Assembly: GCA_027623295.1 (NCBI GenBank)
Contig: JAQBXR010000001.1
Coordinates: 62,001 to 126,000 of the forward strand
Length of the DNA stretch: 64,000 bases
Reading direction: 5' to 3'
Source of the DNA: Planctomycetota bacterium
GTDB taxonomy: Bacteria > Planctomycetota > UBA1135
Shown: positions 27,060 to 36,063 of the stretch, in pieces
Layout of the letters: each line of letters opens with the position of its first letter
How positions within the stretch are numbered: the stretch's first letter is position 1
The notes under the pieces: generated by a model
What the model was told of the DNA's origin: nothing
The model's input: the letters and a program-made list of their open reading frames with translations, nothing else
Databases searched by the model: none
Made by a program: the position numbers and the translations under genes

Positions 27060-30000
27060 GGGCAGCCAAGAGACGATAACCCGCTGGAATCACGAGCAAG
27101 GTGAGCACCGTCGAACTGATGAGACCGGCAATGACGACCATAGCCATTGGCGTGCGCAGTTCGGCGCCTTGTTGACCACCTAGCCATGGGATCCAACCGG
27201 TCATCGGCAGCATGCCAAGGACGGTGGTGGTGGTGGTCATGAGAATCGGACGAAGACGCGCATGACCGCCTTCGAGAATGGCTTCTTTCAGCTCCATGCC
27301 TTTGATGCGGTTACGGTTGATGCGGTCCACCAACACAATCGCATTGTTCACCACAATGCCTGCCAGAATGACGGCACCGAGTAAAGCAACCACCGAGATA
27401 GGGGTGTCGGTCAAGCGCATGACGGAGATGGCGCCAACCCCAGCGAGTGGTACCGAGAACAGAATCAGGAAGGGTTGCAGTAACGATTCAAACTGCGCAG
27501 CCATCACGGCGTAAACCAAGAACACTGCAAGCCCCAAGGCAAACAGAAGAGAGTTAAGGGCTTCGGCCATTTCGTCGGTTTGACCGCCGAGGCTGATGCT
27601 GACTTCTGGTGGAATTTCTAGCGTTGCAAGGCGTTCGCCAACGGCTTGACTGGTTTCACCCAAATCGAAACCGGCGAGCGATGCGGAAAGCACAGCCGCA
27701 CGACGTCCACGGATGTGGCGAATGTCGCTAGGGCCATCTTGCAAGGTGAAGTCGGCTACGGCACCGAGCGGTAATGGATGTTCTGCGTCTGGGTTGACTG
27801 GAATATCCATGAGCTGCTCAATGCGTTTCATGCCATCCATGTCGGCTCGCACGCGAATGTCAATGCGTTCATCGCGCCCAGGAAAGGTAGAGGCCGTTTC
27901 GCCTTCCACCGCAAGTCGTAGGCTACTGGAGATTTGCGCAGCGGTGAGGCCGTGACGCGCAAGCATTTTCCGGTTCGGTGTAATCCGAATTTCCGGATTG
28001 CCGCGGCGCAAGGAGGAACGCACGTCGACCAAACCTGGAACGCCTTGTAGCGAAGCCATGGTTTTCTGCGCCATCTCGCTAAGGACCATTAGGTCGTCGC
28101 CGATAATCTCGATTTCCAAGGGTGCATTCATCGCCAACAAGGTCGGGCGACGCAAGGAAAAACGACCTAGGGCGGGTTCGCGTTCCATAAGGCCGCGAAT
28201 TTGCGCTTCGGCCCGACGCTCCAGTGCGTGCGGATCGTCAAAGTCAGGGTCGAGACGAATCGAAATGCGCGCTGTGTGTGGGCCCGTCTCCTCGGTGGAA
28301 ACCGTTTCCCGGTCGGAGCCAGATGTGATGGCGGTTTCAAGTACGCCTTCCAGAGTGCGAATGTTCGCCTCCATCTTGCGTGCGAGGAAATCGGTTTCTA
28401 GGAGTGGTGTTCCTGCAGGGAAGAACAGTTCTGCAGTAAACTCGCCTTGCATGACTTCCGGTAAAAGCTCGCGACCCATGTCGTCGGCGCTACGGAAGGT
28501 GAGTGCGGCGCCGCCGAGGGCAATGAGCAAAACGATGGCGGGCGCACGCAGTGCGGCGCGCAAAACCTTGGGGTAGAAATATTCCGAAAAGTTAAACAGG
28601 AGGTTCATCAAGAAGGAAGGCGGCCACAGCACGATGCGCATGACGCCAAGGCAAAGTGCGACGATTGCTTTTAACACGAACAGAAGCACGCTCACCAAGT
28701 CGAACAAAGTGCGCGACGCCAGGACGATGAGTGGCTGAACCCAAACCCAAAGGAATGGCAGGGACAACAAAAAGGCCAGGAAATTCAGGATGGCCATTTT
28801 CTGTTGTACCCCTTGAGGCACTGGATTCCTGTCGCCCTGGTTCTTTGCTCCTTCCTTTACCCATGCGTCATCGAGTGGTGGAATGACGAAGATCCAAAGA
28901 GCGCAGGCAGCTAAGCCAAATACTGCGCCAATCACAAAAAAGCGCGCACGCTTGGTATTGCTAATGTCCTTAAAGAAGTTCCCCGAACGGATGTGCGGCA
29001 GGAGTTGCGAGCTAAGGCGCTGGACTAACCCGCTAAGGCCACCTTCTGGCTTGTCCTTGTCGGTCAGCTGAATACGCGCGGCGAGCCCCGGGATAAAGAA
29101 CAAGGCCACGGCCAAGGAAATTAGCAGGGAAGCGACCACGGTGAGCGCTTGGTCACCAAAAGTTTGCCCGGCAATGCCTTCCACAAAAATGATGGGGGCA
29201 AACACTGCAATGGTGGTTAGCGTAGAAGCCGTAACCGCACTACCCACTTCCGAAACTCCGCGGATGGCTGCATCGCGCGGGGAGTCGCCTTCTTCACGAC
29301 ACCGGGTAATCGATTCGAGTACCACAATTGCGTTGTCCACCAACATGCCAATGCCAAGGGCAAGTCCACCCAGCGACATAATGTTCATGGAGACGCCAGC
29401 GCTGTACATAGCGCCGAAAGTGGCGACGATGGAAATCGGTACTGCGAGGCCAATAATGAAGGTGGTGGCGAAACGTCGCAGGAAGAAATAGCACACCAAG
29501 ACCGCGAAAATTCCACCGAACATGGCGGCGTTGTTGACCTCTGAAATTGCATCGGCAACGAAGGTGGACTGGTCGGAGAGGAGCGTGAGCTTGACGTCGG
29601 ATGGCAGCTTGGTCTCGACGTGATCTGGCTCCTTAGGTGGAAGGCCGTTCTCGTCTTCTTTGGGCGGTCCGCGGTTGGGGTCGACGGTTTTGCCGAACAA
29701 TTTCTCACGCACTTCTTGTGCGACGGAAACAATGTTTGCACCTGCTTCGCGATACACCGCAATCTCTACCGCTTCAGCACCACCGACGCGTTGAATGACA
29801 TCGCGGTCTTTGCTCGCGCGCGTCACTGTGGCTAAGTCGCGTAGCTTGACGATGGTTTGTCCCACCGTAAGGACCGGCAAGTTTCGAATTTCATCCATGG
29901 TGCGAAATTGATTCAGCGTACGCACCACATATTCCACAGAACCCTCTTCTAGTTTGCCTCCGGGCACGTTGAGGTTCTCATCGATTAAGCGCTGGCGAAT

Positions 30001-30630
30001 GTCGTTTCCAGATACACCGAAGCGCGCCAGCTTCTGAGGGTCAAATAAAACGTGGACTTCATCTTCCAGTCCACCTTTAACACGCACAGCTGCCACCCCA
30101 GGCAAACCTTCCAGTTGCCGTTCCACTTCCGTTTCCGCAATGTCGCGGAGACGTACTAAATCGGTACCACCAGAAAGTGCGACGCGCAAAACTGGATCTA
30201 GGCTAGGGTCATAGCGCAAGATCAATGGCTTCTCAACGCCATTGGGTAAGAAAACGCGATCCAAGCGTTCGCGTACGTCTTGGACTAAGAAGGGGAGGTT
30301 CGAACCCCATTCAAACTCCATGAGGATTTCCGAAACTTCGGCACGCGAACTAGAACTGATGCGTACCAAATTGCCAACCGTAGCCAGGACATCTTCCAGG
30401 CGTTCGGTGACCCGTTCCTCAACATCTTCCGGAGCGGCACCGGAGTAAGTGGTGCGCACGGTGAGCGATGGGTAGTTCACGGGCGGCAATAAGTCGACCG
30501 GGAGCTTGCTCAGCGAGATTATGCCGAACACCACCGCCGCAGCAACAATCATGCCCATGCCTACTGGTCGCCGTACACCGAGAGCGAACAAGCCCCCCAT
30601 GCCACGGCGATTCGAATCTTCCTGGCTCAT
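27016..30630 (-). CDS. RND efflux transporter with extra hydrophobic insert
   Basis: A 1204-residue RND pump, about 150 longer than AcrB. The first porter domain shows VRTTYSGAAPEDVEERVTER, the TM4 region has GGLALGIGMLVDNAIVVLES, and the second half has AVILAGIVVNNAIVLVDRIN. Between the two halves, about residues 555-680, an insert adds several hydrophobic helices (FVIGAVFGLAACALWIFVI; ILNFLAFLLSLPFLWVWV; LVSVLLFVLKAIVALCLGV) and a hydrophilic loop. Such an insert is uncommon. The gene overlaps the MFP gene by ATGA, so the two are translationally coupled. Proton relay in TM4 has one Asp followed by Asn. Substrate unknown. Confidence 0.85.
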   Translation of the reverse strand: MSQEDSNRRGMGGLFALGVRRPVGMGMIVAAAVVFGIISLSKLPVDLLPPVNYPSLTVRTTYSGAAPEDVEERVTERLEDVLATVGNLVRISSSSRAEVSEILMEFEWGSNLPFLVQDVRERLDRVFLPNGVEKPLILRYDPSLDPVLRVALSGGTDLVRLRDIAETEVERQLEGLPGVAAVRVKGGLEDEVHVLFDPQKLARFGVSGNDIRQRLIDENLNVPGGKLEEGSVEYVVRTLNQFRTMDEIRNLPVLTVGQTIVKLRDLATVTRASKDRDVIQRVGGAEAVEIAVYREAGANIVSVAQEVREKLFGKTVDPNRGPPKEDENGLPPKEPDHVETKLPSDVKLTLLSDQSTFVADAISEVNNAAMFGGIFAVLVCYFFLRRFATTFIIGLAVPISIVATFGAMYSAGVSMNIMSLGGLALGIGMLVDNAIVVLESITRCREEGDSPRDAAIRGVSEVGSAVTASTLTTIAVFAPIIFVEGIAGQTFGDQALTVVASLLISLAVALFFIPGLAARIQLTDKDKPEGGLSGLVQRLSSQLLPHIRSGNFFKDISNTKRARFFVIGAVFGLAACALWIFVIPPLDDAWVKEGAKNQGDRNPVPQGVQQKMAILNFLAFLLSLPFLWVWVQPLIVLASRTLFDLVSVLLFVLKAIVALCLGVMRIVLWPPSFLMNLLFNFSEYFYPKVLRAALRAPAIVLLIALGGAALTFRSADDMGRELLPEVMQGEFTAELFFPAGTPLLETDFLARKMEANIRTLEGVLETAITSGSDRETVSTEETGPHTARISIRLDPDFDDPHALERRAEAQIRGLMEREPALGRFSLRRPTLLAMNAPLEIEIIGDDLMVLSEMAQKTMASLQGVPGLVDVRSSLRRGNPEIRITPNRKMLARHGLTAAQISSSLRLAVEGETASTFPGRDERIDIRVRADMDGMKRIEQLMDIPVNPDAEHPLPLGAVADFTLQDGPSDIRHIRGRRAAVLSASLAGFDLGETSQAVGERLATLEIPPEVSISLGGQTDEMAEALNSLLFALGLAVFLVYAVMAAQFESLLQPFLILFSVPLAGVGAISVMRLTDTPISVVALLGAVILAGIVVNNAIVLVDRINRNRIKGMELKEAILEGGHARLRPILMTTTTTVLGMLPMTGWIPWLGGQQGAELRTPMAMVVIAGLISSTVLTLLVIPAGYRLLAALERGDRKPKEQVAV

Positions 30631-31760
30631 TCGTCTGCGATCTCCACAGGGTCGCCGTCACTAATGCGGTCAGAGCCCACTACCACGACTAGGTCATCGA
30701 TGGTTAGGTCAGTTCCTGCAGCAGCTTCCACTTTGTCTTCGTTTTGAAATCCTTCCACGACGTCTACCCGGACTGCTTTTCCATCGCGCACGACATAGCA
30801 ATAAACCAAACTGCCTTCATGCACTAAAGCCTTTTTGGGAATCAACAACACGTCTTCGTGCGTGTCCAAAACCAAAGCCAGCTTGGCCAGAATGCCAATT
30901 GGAATGATCAGTCCCTTTGGTTCCAGGGCAGCAGTCACTTTGACGGTCCCAGTTGCAAGGTCCACAGTGGGTGCAATCCGTTCAATGTAGCCGCCAACCG
31001 ACAGGCCCGGGAATGCATCGGAGGTGGCGACCAAGCGTTGGCCCACTTTCAAGTCGTTCAACTCACGTTGAGGACGGTAAAGCACTACCTTCGGTCTGCT
31101 TTGGTCGGTGATTTCAAAAGCACGTTGGCCGACCGTAGCCATGTCGCCCAGTGAAATATCGCGCACACTAATGGTGCCGCTAATCGGAGAAATCAGCTCG
31201 CATTGAGCCAAGTCGAGCAAAGCTTTGTCACGTGCTACAGCAGCGGTTTGATGGGCCGTCTTACTTGCATCCCAGGTTTGCCGACGCGTCTCCAGATCCC
31301 GATCGGATAAAACACCAGTGGCTCCGCCGGATTCCATCAACTTTTTATCGCGCTCAAGCTCGCGTTGTGCCTGATTCATGGCCTGCTGAGTTTCCATCAT
31401 GCGCACATCGGCTTCCGCGACTGCAAGTATTGCATTTTCATCACGCAGTCTGGCCAGTACTTGACCGGCCTCCACCAAGTCGCCTTCTTCCACCAAAACT
31501 TCGATCACCGGTTCCGCGCGTTCCGGCATGAGTTCGACCACGTCCATCGACATGACATTGGCGGTGGATTCCAGAACCTTCTCCACAGTGCCAAGGGTAA
31601 GGCGCGAAGCACGTATCAAGACCGCTTCTTTCTCAGGTGTGACTTCTTCGGCCCCAGCGGCAGAATCGTCATCGGTTTCGGCATCCTGTCCTGCGGAGCG
31701 CGAACAACTTAGCGCGAACAGCAGGGAAAACAGGAGTAGGGTTGTCTTATCGAAGGTCAT
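30627..31760 (-). CDS. RND membrane fusion protein (periplasmic adaptor lipoprotein)
   Basis: A 377-residue lipoprotein (signal ending LFALS|C). It has the adaptor order: a lipoyl half-motif (PVIEVLVEEGDLVEAGQVLARL), a helical hairpin (about 115-180), the second lipoyl half (CELISPISGTISVRDISLGD), a beta barrel with GYIERIAPTVDLATGTVKV, and a membrane-proximal domain (VLLIPKKALV). It bridges the inner-membrane RND pump and an outer-membrane channel; no TolC-like gene is present here. It heads the three-gene efflux operon and is divergent from moeA. Confidence 0.9.
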   Translation of the reverse strand: MTFDKTTLLLFSLLFALSCSRSAGQDAETDDDSAAGAEEVTPEKEAVLIRASRLTLGTVEKVLESTANVMSMDVVELMPERAEPVIEVLVEEGDLVEAGQVLARLRDENAILAVAEADVRMMETQQAMNQAQRELERDKKLMESGGATGVLSDRDLETRRQTWDASKTAHQTAAVARDKALLDLAQCELISPISGTISVRDISLGDMATVGQRAFEITDQSRPKVVLYRPQRELNDLKVGQRLVATSDAFPGLSVGGYIERIAPTVDLATGTVKVTAALEPKGLIIPIGILAKLALVLDTHEDVLLIPKKALVHEGSLVYCYVVRDGKAVRVDVVEGFQNEDKVEAAAGTDLTIDDLVVVVGSDRISDGDPVEIADE

Positions 31761-31784
31761 GGCAGAAAGGAAGCACGGGGAGCC

Positions 31785-31793
31785 CTATTATGA
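31785..31793. promoter_or_regulatory. overlapping divergent -10-like boxes (efflux operon / moeA)
   Basis: In the 60-base gap between the divergent genes, TATTAT (31786-31791, + strand) and CATAAT (31793-31788, - strand) overlap. Each is five of six matches to TATAAT. The two promoters would compete for polymerase. No good -35 is visible for either. Confidence 0.35.
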
Positions 31794-31798
31794 GGCTT

Positions 31799-31815
31799 CG
31801 CTGGGGAAACCAGCG
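31799..31815 (+). promoter_or_regulatory. small hairpin in the moeA leader
   Basis: CGCTGG-GGAAA-CCAGCG is a perfect six-pair stem ending five bases before the moeA ATG. If transcription starts from TATTAT at 31786, the hairpin lies at the very 5' end of the mRNA. It could stabilise the message or hide the start region. There is no separate SD. Confidence 0.3.
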
Positions 31816-31820
31816 TCATC

Positions 31821-33056
31821 ATGGGCACTCAATCGCAAACATCGCAATCAAGTAAGGGTGGGGACTTGCTTCCTTACGCAGAAGCTCTGCAAGTGTTGGA
31901 GGGTCGTTTGCAATCTATCGGAATCACCCAAAACCTTCCGCTAGGGGAATGCGTGGGCGAGGTTCTTGCCGAGTCGATCGCTTTGGACCGCATAGAACCT
32001 CCAGTACGGCGCTCGGCCATGGACGGTTTTGCTCTCATGAGCGACGATGGCACCCAACCTCGAGAAATCGTGGGCACCTATTTCGCCGGAACCGCAGGTC
32101 AAACTCCACTTCATGCGGGTGAGGCGGTGGCCGTCATGACTGGTGGAACCGTGCCCGATGGCGCCGATGCCGTGATCCCGATTGAACGCACCTCGCGTGA
32201 GGGCAATGTCCTTCACATCGAGGAGGCGGTCGTTCCCGGCCAACATGTGCGTCGGGCGGGCGAAATGGGGGAAGCTGGACGGATATTGCTGAAAGCTGGA
32301 CATCGTTTGCGGGTACCCGATTTGGGTGCCATCGCGGGCTGTGGTTATGGCACCTTGAAGGTCAGCCAGAAGCCCAAAATCATCATCCTCTCCACCGGCG
32401 ATGAAGTGGTGCCTTTTGATGGCGTGCCAGAGTTGCATCAAGTCCGCGATTCCAACAGCTTACTCTCTAAAGTTCAGCTGGAATCCTTTGGTGCCAACGT
32501 CGTGGCCCAGCAACATTTGCTGGATGAAAAAGCTGCCCTGCGCCAAGGAGTCGGAGATGCTCTGGAGCAGGCCGATTTGGTGGTGACCATTGGTGGGGTC
32601 AGCATGGGGGAAAAGGATTATCTCCCGCAGGTTTTTTCGGAGCTTGGAGTCGAGAAGCTCTTTCATAAAATGGACATTCAGCCCGGAAAACCGGTTTGGG
32701 CCGGCGAAAAAGACGGGCATTTTGTCCTTGGCTTACCCGGCAACCCGATTTCCTCCTTTGTGGTGCTCGAGTTGCTCGGACGTCTCATCGTGGACCGCCT
32801 CGCTGGAAGCTCTGCAGCTCATCCACGCACCATGCGCACCGCCACCTTGCAAGGAAATGTTCGTAGTCGTCGACGTCCTCGTTATCTACCGGCTAGATTT
32901 ACCGACAGTCCCACTCCCACAGTCACTCCCGTTCAAGAATCAGGTTCCGGCGATTGGACCAGCTTGGCCGGCGCGGAAGTGTTGCTTGTCCTTGAAGCCA
33001 ACCAAACGCTGAGCTCCGGCGACGTCATCTCTTACCTACCCTTGGAGTGTCACTAG
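31821..33056 (+). CDS. moeA: molybdopterin molybdenumtransferase MoeA
   Basis: A 411-residue enzyme that inserts molybdate into adenylated molybdopterin. Hallmarks: PPVRRSAMDGFAL near residue 57, AVMTGGTVPDGADAVIPIE, AGHRLRVPDLGAIAGCG, ILSTGDEVVPF, VRDSNSLL, GGVSMGEKDYL and FVLGLPGNPISSFVV. The first ~15 residues are probably disordered. It overlaps the start of lnt. A single moeA in the window implies molybdoenzymes elsewhere; no other moco gene is here. Length is normal. Confidence 0.95.
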   Translation: MGTQSQTSQSSKGGDLLPYAEALQVLEGRLQSIGITQNLPLGECVGEVLAESIALDRIEPPVRRSAMDGFALMSDDGTQPREIVGTYFAGTAGQTPLHAGEAVAVMTGGTVPDGADAVIPIERTSREGNVLHIEEAVVPGQHVRRAGEMGEAGRILLKAGHRLRVPDLGAIAGCGYGTLKVSQKPKIIILSTGDEVVPFDGVPELHQVRDSNSLLSKVQLESFGANVVAQQHLLDEKAALRQGVGDALEQADLVVTIGGVSMGEKDYLPQVFSELGVEKLFHKMDIQPGKPVWAGEKDGHFVLGLPGNPISSFVVLELLGRLIVDRLAGSSAAHPRTMRTATLQGNVRSRRRPRYLPARFTDSPTPTVTPVQESGSGDWTSLAGAEVLLVLEANQTLSSGDVISYLPLECH

Positions 33057-34693
33057 TGCCTGCGATATGGCTGACCGTTTTTGCTGCCATCCTCCGTGCC
33101 CTCTCCATGCCCGGTTGGTTCGGGGACTGGCTGTGGCCGTTAGTTTTTGTCTCCGTGGTGTTGCGCATCATGGCTTGGGAAAAGCAACCGCGGCTCTGGG
33201 TGGACTATGTCGGTGGCCTGGTGTATTGGCTGCTCTGTTTTTCCTTCCTCACGCCGGTTCACGCGCTGGCACCGCTGGGTGCGGCAGTCCTCCTGGCGAG
33301 CTCTTGGTGGATGGAAGGCGTGCTTTACCGATTGTTGCGCTCGCGTATTTCTACGCCCTTTGCCGCTTTCCTTGCCTTGCCGGCAGCGGAGTATCTGCGC
33401 ATGAAATGGTTCTATTTCGGCATCGGCGGGGTGCCTTGGGCCTCTATGGGGCTAGCCCTGGAGCCTTCTCCCTTGTATCCCTATGCCCGCGTGATTGGCG
33501 AGTCCGGCTTGGTACTGCTGGCAGTTGGTGTGGGCGTTTCCATTTGGGCCTTTTGGAAGCAGCGCAATCTTCGTCCAAGCCTCTTGCTCGCGGTCTTACT
33601 CATTGGCGCCAGTCCATGGCTATCTGCACCTCCCGAACCCACCGAAACTTTGCGTTGCCTCACCGTGCAGCCCAACGTCTCAGTAGAGGAGAAGAACGGC
33701 GTTTGGTTGACCGCGCTTGAGTTTTACGAGAGGCAGAAAAAAGTGACGTGGGAGGCCTTTGCGGGCGGCGAAGCGGCCGATCTGGTGATTTGGGCCGAAA
33801 CCATGTGGGCTTACCCAGCCGCTGAAGAAGATGCGCAGGGGCTCATGCGCCGCCCATGGCCGCAAAGGCCAGATGAAATCTCAGACATGGCCGATGTCAC
33901 CTTACGGCAACGCGCCCTGGTGCAAGATCTCTTGTCCAAAGCTCCGAATCGGCCCTACTTCCTAACTGGAGCACACTTTTATTACCCCATAACCGCGGAA
34001 GAAGTCGAAACCAAGTACTCCCCAAGGGGGACAGAGTTTGTGCTGTTCGAGGATCGCGGCCATCTGCTCGACCATTTCTCCAAGCAAGAACTTATGCCTT
34101 TTGGTGAATCTCTGCCTTTTGGAGGCGCATTCCCCGGTTCCGAGTTCTTCCGAATCTGGGCGCACAACAATTTTGGCCTGCGTCCCGACTTCCACAAGAC
34201 GGACGACGCCGGACCATTGGATGGAATTGACGCACTTCCAGCCCTCGGCGGCACAGTTTGTTGGGAAAATGTTTTCGAAGCTCCGTTTCGACGCCAAGCC
34301 GATGCCGGCGCTCAAGCCTTTGTCATTCTGTCGAACGAAGATTGGTTCGGTCCAGCGGGTTTGGAGATGCACCAAATGGTTGCAGCAACTCGTTTACGCG
34401 CGGCGGAAACCGGTCTAGCTATGCTTCGATCCACAAATACTGGCCATACCTGCCTCGTAAAGTCCGACGGAGAAGTGGTTTACGGTTTAGAGCCCAATGT
34501 CGCCGGGTGGTGGGGTGTGGATCTTCCAATCGCTTCAGCCGAGGCGACCGCCAGCCCATATCGCCTCGGCGGTTTCTGGGTAGGACCGATTTGGGCTGCC
34601 ATTGCCAGCCTTTTAGCCTTGATTCAAGGGATCCAAATTTGGCGGAAAAGGCGGTTCCAGGGCAAGAGAATCAAAGTCCTTGACCCTTCTTGA
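33056..34693 (+). CDS. lnt: apolipoprotein N-acyltransferase
   Basis: A 545-residue protein that adds the third acyl chain to lipoproteins. Six or so helices in residues 1-190 precede the nitrilase-like domain. The Glu-Lys-Cys triad is visible: E248 in VIWAETMW, K343 in FSKQELMPFGE and C402 in GGTVCWEN. The C-terminal helix is at about 510-530. The GTG at 33056 overlaps moeA's TAG by one base and has TTGGAG eight bases ahead; an in-frame GTG at 33047 is less likely. The enzyme fits the many lipoproteins in this window. Confidence 0.93.
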   Translation: MPAIWLTVFAAILRALSMPGWFGDWLWPLVFVSVVLRIMAWEKQPRLWVDYVGGLVYWLLCFSFLTPVHALAPLGAAVLLASSWWMEGVLYRLLRSRISTPFAAFLALPAAEYLRMKWFYFGIGGVPWASMGLALEPSPLYPYARVIGESGLVLLAVGVGVSIWAFWKQRNLRPSLLLAVLLIGASPWLSAPPEPTETLRCLTVQPNVSVEEKNGVWLTALEFYERQKKVTWEAFAGGEAADLVIWAETMWAYPAAEEDAQGLMRRPWPQRPDEISDMADVTLRQRALVQDLLSKAPNRPYFLTGAHFYYPITAEEVETKYSPRGTEFVLFEDRGHLLDHFSKQELMPFGESLPFGGAFPGSEFFRIWAHNNFGLRPDFHKTDDAGPLDGIDALPALGGTVCWENVFEAPFRRQADAGAQAFVILSNEDWFGPAGLEMHQMVAATRLRAAETGLAMLRSTNTGHTCLVKSDGEVVYGLEPNVAGWWGVDLPIASAEATASPYRLGGFWVGPIWAAIASLLALIQGIQIWRKRRFQGKRIKVLDPS

Positions 34694-34808
34694 TGGGTTG
34701 GATAGATTTTTCGCTTGTCAGGCGTAAACCCAATGCCCACGCACGCCTAGACTGAGCCCCGCGCGACCCTGCGCTTCACCTCCCCATAACAAGCCCGCAC
34801 CATCTGGG

Positions 34809-35663
34809 ATGAGTACCATCGGAAAGTTTTTCGTCGTTTTGAACCTCGCATTGTCTGCCCTCTTCGTGGGAGCAGCCGCTTCCCTAATTGGGCACAGCGA
34901 GGATTACCGCAATCAGTTTGAGACCTCTCAAGCGGAAGTTGCATCGCTTAAAGAGGCTAACGCTGCAACAGAAGGAGACTTAAATGCTCAACTGCGCACT
35001 GCTAACTCGGTGAGCGCTCAGCTTCGCAACGACAATAGTACCCTTACTGCTGACAAGACGGCCCTCACTGAGAGCTTAGAGTCTGAACGTCAGCAAAACT
35101 CGGATCTGCGCGCAAGCCTGCAGGTGATTGATGGCAAGCTTGGTGACCTCGAGGGCACCAACGGTCAACAGTCCACCCAGCTAGAAGGTCTGCACCGTCA
35201 GTTCGAAGCCGTCCGCCAAGAGCGTGACGATGCTTTGGATTCACGCGACGCAGCTCTTGCAACTGCAAACACTGCTGAAGATTCCGCCAACATGGCGAAT
35301 GGCGCAGCCAATGACTTGCAGATCAAGCTAGATCGCGAAATGGAGCGTTCCGCTTCCGCTGAAGCCAAGCTCGCAACCGTGGTTAGCCTTTACAAGGTCG
35401 ACCTGGAGAGCATTGGCGCTCAGCCGCAAATGGATGGCTCTGTGCTAAGCGTCGAAACCGTAGACAACACCACTTACGTGGTTGTGAACTTGGGCAAGGA
35501 CAACGATGTCCAGCCTGGCTACACCTATGACGTCTTCAACGGTTCCACCTACAAGGGTCGCATCTACGTCCACTCCGTGAATCAGACCAAGTCTGCTGCA
35601 ACGGTTGTCCTCGACGGTAACGGCGCGATCACCGCTGGCGACCGCGTAACCACTCGTCTGTAA
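34809..35663 (+). CDS. coiled-coil membrane protein with MreC-like C-terminal barrel
   Basis: A 284-residue protein: membrane helix at about 7-27, a long coiled coil (about 30-195, rich in Glu, Ala, Gln and Leu), then a beta domain (about 205-284) with GSVLSVETVDNTTYVVVNLG, QPGYTYDVF and ITAGDRVTTRL. That domain has the G-x-V ... V-x-x-G-x-x-x-x-V-x-x-G ... GD-x-V layout seen in MreC and FlgT-like barrels. The order helix, coiled coil, barrel copies MreC. It is followed by a small Lys-rich membrane protein, a terminator and mreB. A part in cell-wall or cytoskeleton scaffolding is inferred. Bases 34694-34808 hold no recognisable gene. Confidence 0.5.
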   Translation: MSTIGKFFVVLNLALSALFVGAAASLIGHSEDYRNQFETSQAEVASLKEANAATEGDLNAQLRTANSVSAQLRNDNSTLTADKTALTESLESERQQNSDLRASLQVIDGKLGDLEGTNGQQSTQLEGLHRQFEAVRQERDDALDSRDAALATANTAEDSANMANGAANDLQIKLDREMERSASAEAKLATVVSLYKVDLESIGAQPQMDGSVLSVETVDNTTYVVVNLGKDNDVQPGYTYDVFNGSTYKGRIYVHSVNQTKSAATVVLDGNGAITAGDRVTTRL

Positions 35664-35674
35664 GGAGTTCCCAG

Positions 35675-35923
35675 ATGGCAGCACGTCGACGTAACGCTAA
35701 GAAGGCCGCACCCGCTAAAACGGGTGGTGGCAAGAAGGCTCCAAAGGCAAAAAAGGCTAAGAAAGTCAAAGAGCCTAAGGTAATCAGCCCGGGCCCACCG
35801 ATTGAAGTGGTCCTGAGCATCGTCACCGCAGTCATGCTTGTCGCAGCGGTCATTATGATTGACCACTCTTCGGGTACTCACTACGGAACGGGCACCTTGT
35901 TCTCTGACAACTACGGTAAGTAA
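35675..35923 (+). CDS. small Lys-rich bitopic membrane protein
   Basis: An 82-residue protein. Residues 1-36 are Arg/Lys/Ala-rich (a histone-H1-like tail), followed by one helix at about 43-62 and a short polar tail. The ATG follows AAGGAG by seven bases and lies 11 bases after the coiled-coil gene, so the two are probably co-transcribed and end at the terminator at 35940. A basic cytosolic tail on one helix could bind nucleic acid or acidic lipid near the membrane. No family recognised. Confidence 0.6.
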   Translation: MAARRRNAKKAAPAKTGGGKKAPKAKKAKKVKEPKVISPGPPIEVVLSIVTAVMLVAAVIMIDHSSGTHYGTGTLFSDNYGK

Positions 35924-35939
35924 GAGAACAAGCCTAAGC

Positions 35940-35973
35940 AGGCCGGAATCAGAAAAGGTTCTGGCCTTCTTTC
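35940..35973 (+). terminator. intrinsic terminator after the coiled-coil/Lys-rich pair
   Basis: AGGCCGGAATC-agaaaa-GGTTCTGGCCT forms an 11-pair stem with two G-U pairs and a six-base loop, followed by TCTTTC. It separates the small membrane-protein pair from mreB. Confidence 0.7.
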
Positions 35974-36013
35974 AATTGCGGAAAGCCTGCTTTAATCCCA
36001 TGGAGAAGGTTTC

Positions 36014-36019
36014 TATACT
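36014..36019 (+). promoter_or_regulatory. -10-like box of the mre operon
   Basis: TATACT (five of six) lies 44 bases before the mreB ATG, just after a terminator. A weak TTTAAT at 35991-35996 sits 17 bases upstream as a possible -35. Likely promoter for mreB-mreC-mreD-mrdA-rodA. Confidence 0.45.
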
Positions 36020-36063
36020 GTGCAAGGAACTGCTTCCGGTTCCAAACCCATTACTGTCCACAC

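Noticed and set aside
34694-34808. Possible terminator or small RNA between lnt and the coiled-coil gene
   Set aside because: TGGGTT/AACCCA arms are separated by 27 bases and no T-tract follows; no promoter hexamer pair with proper spacing is visible.
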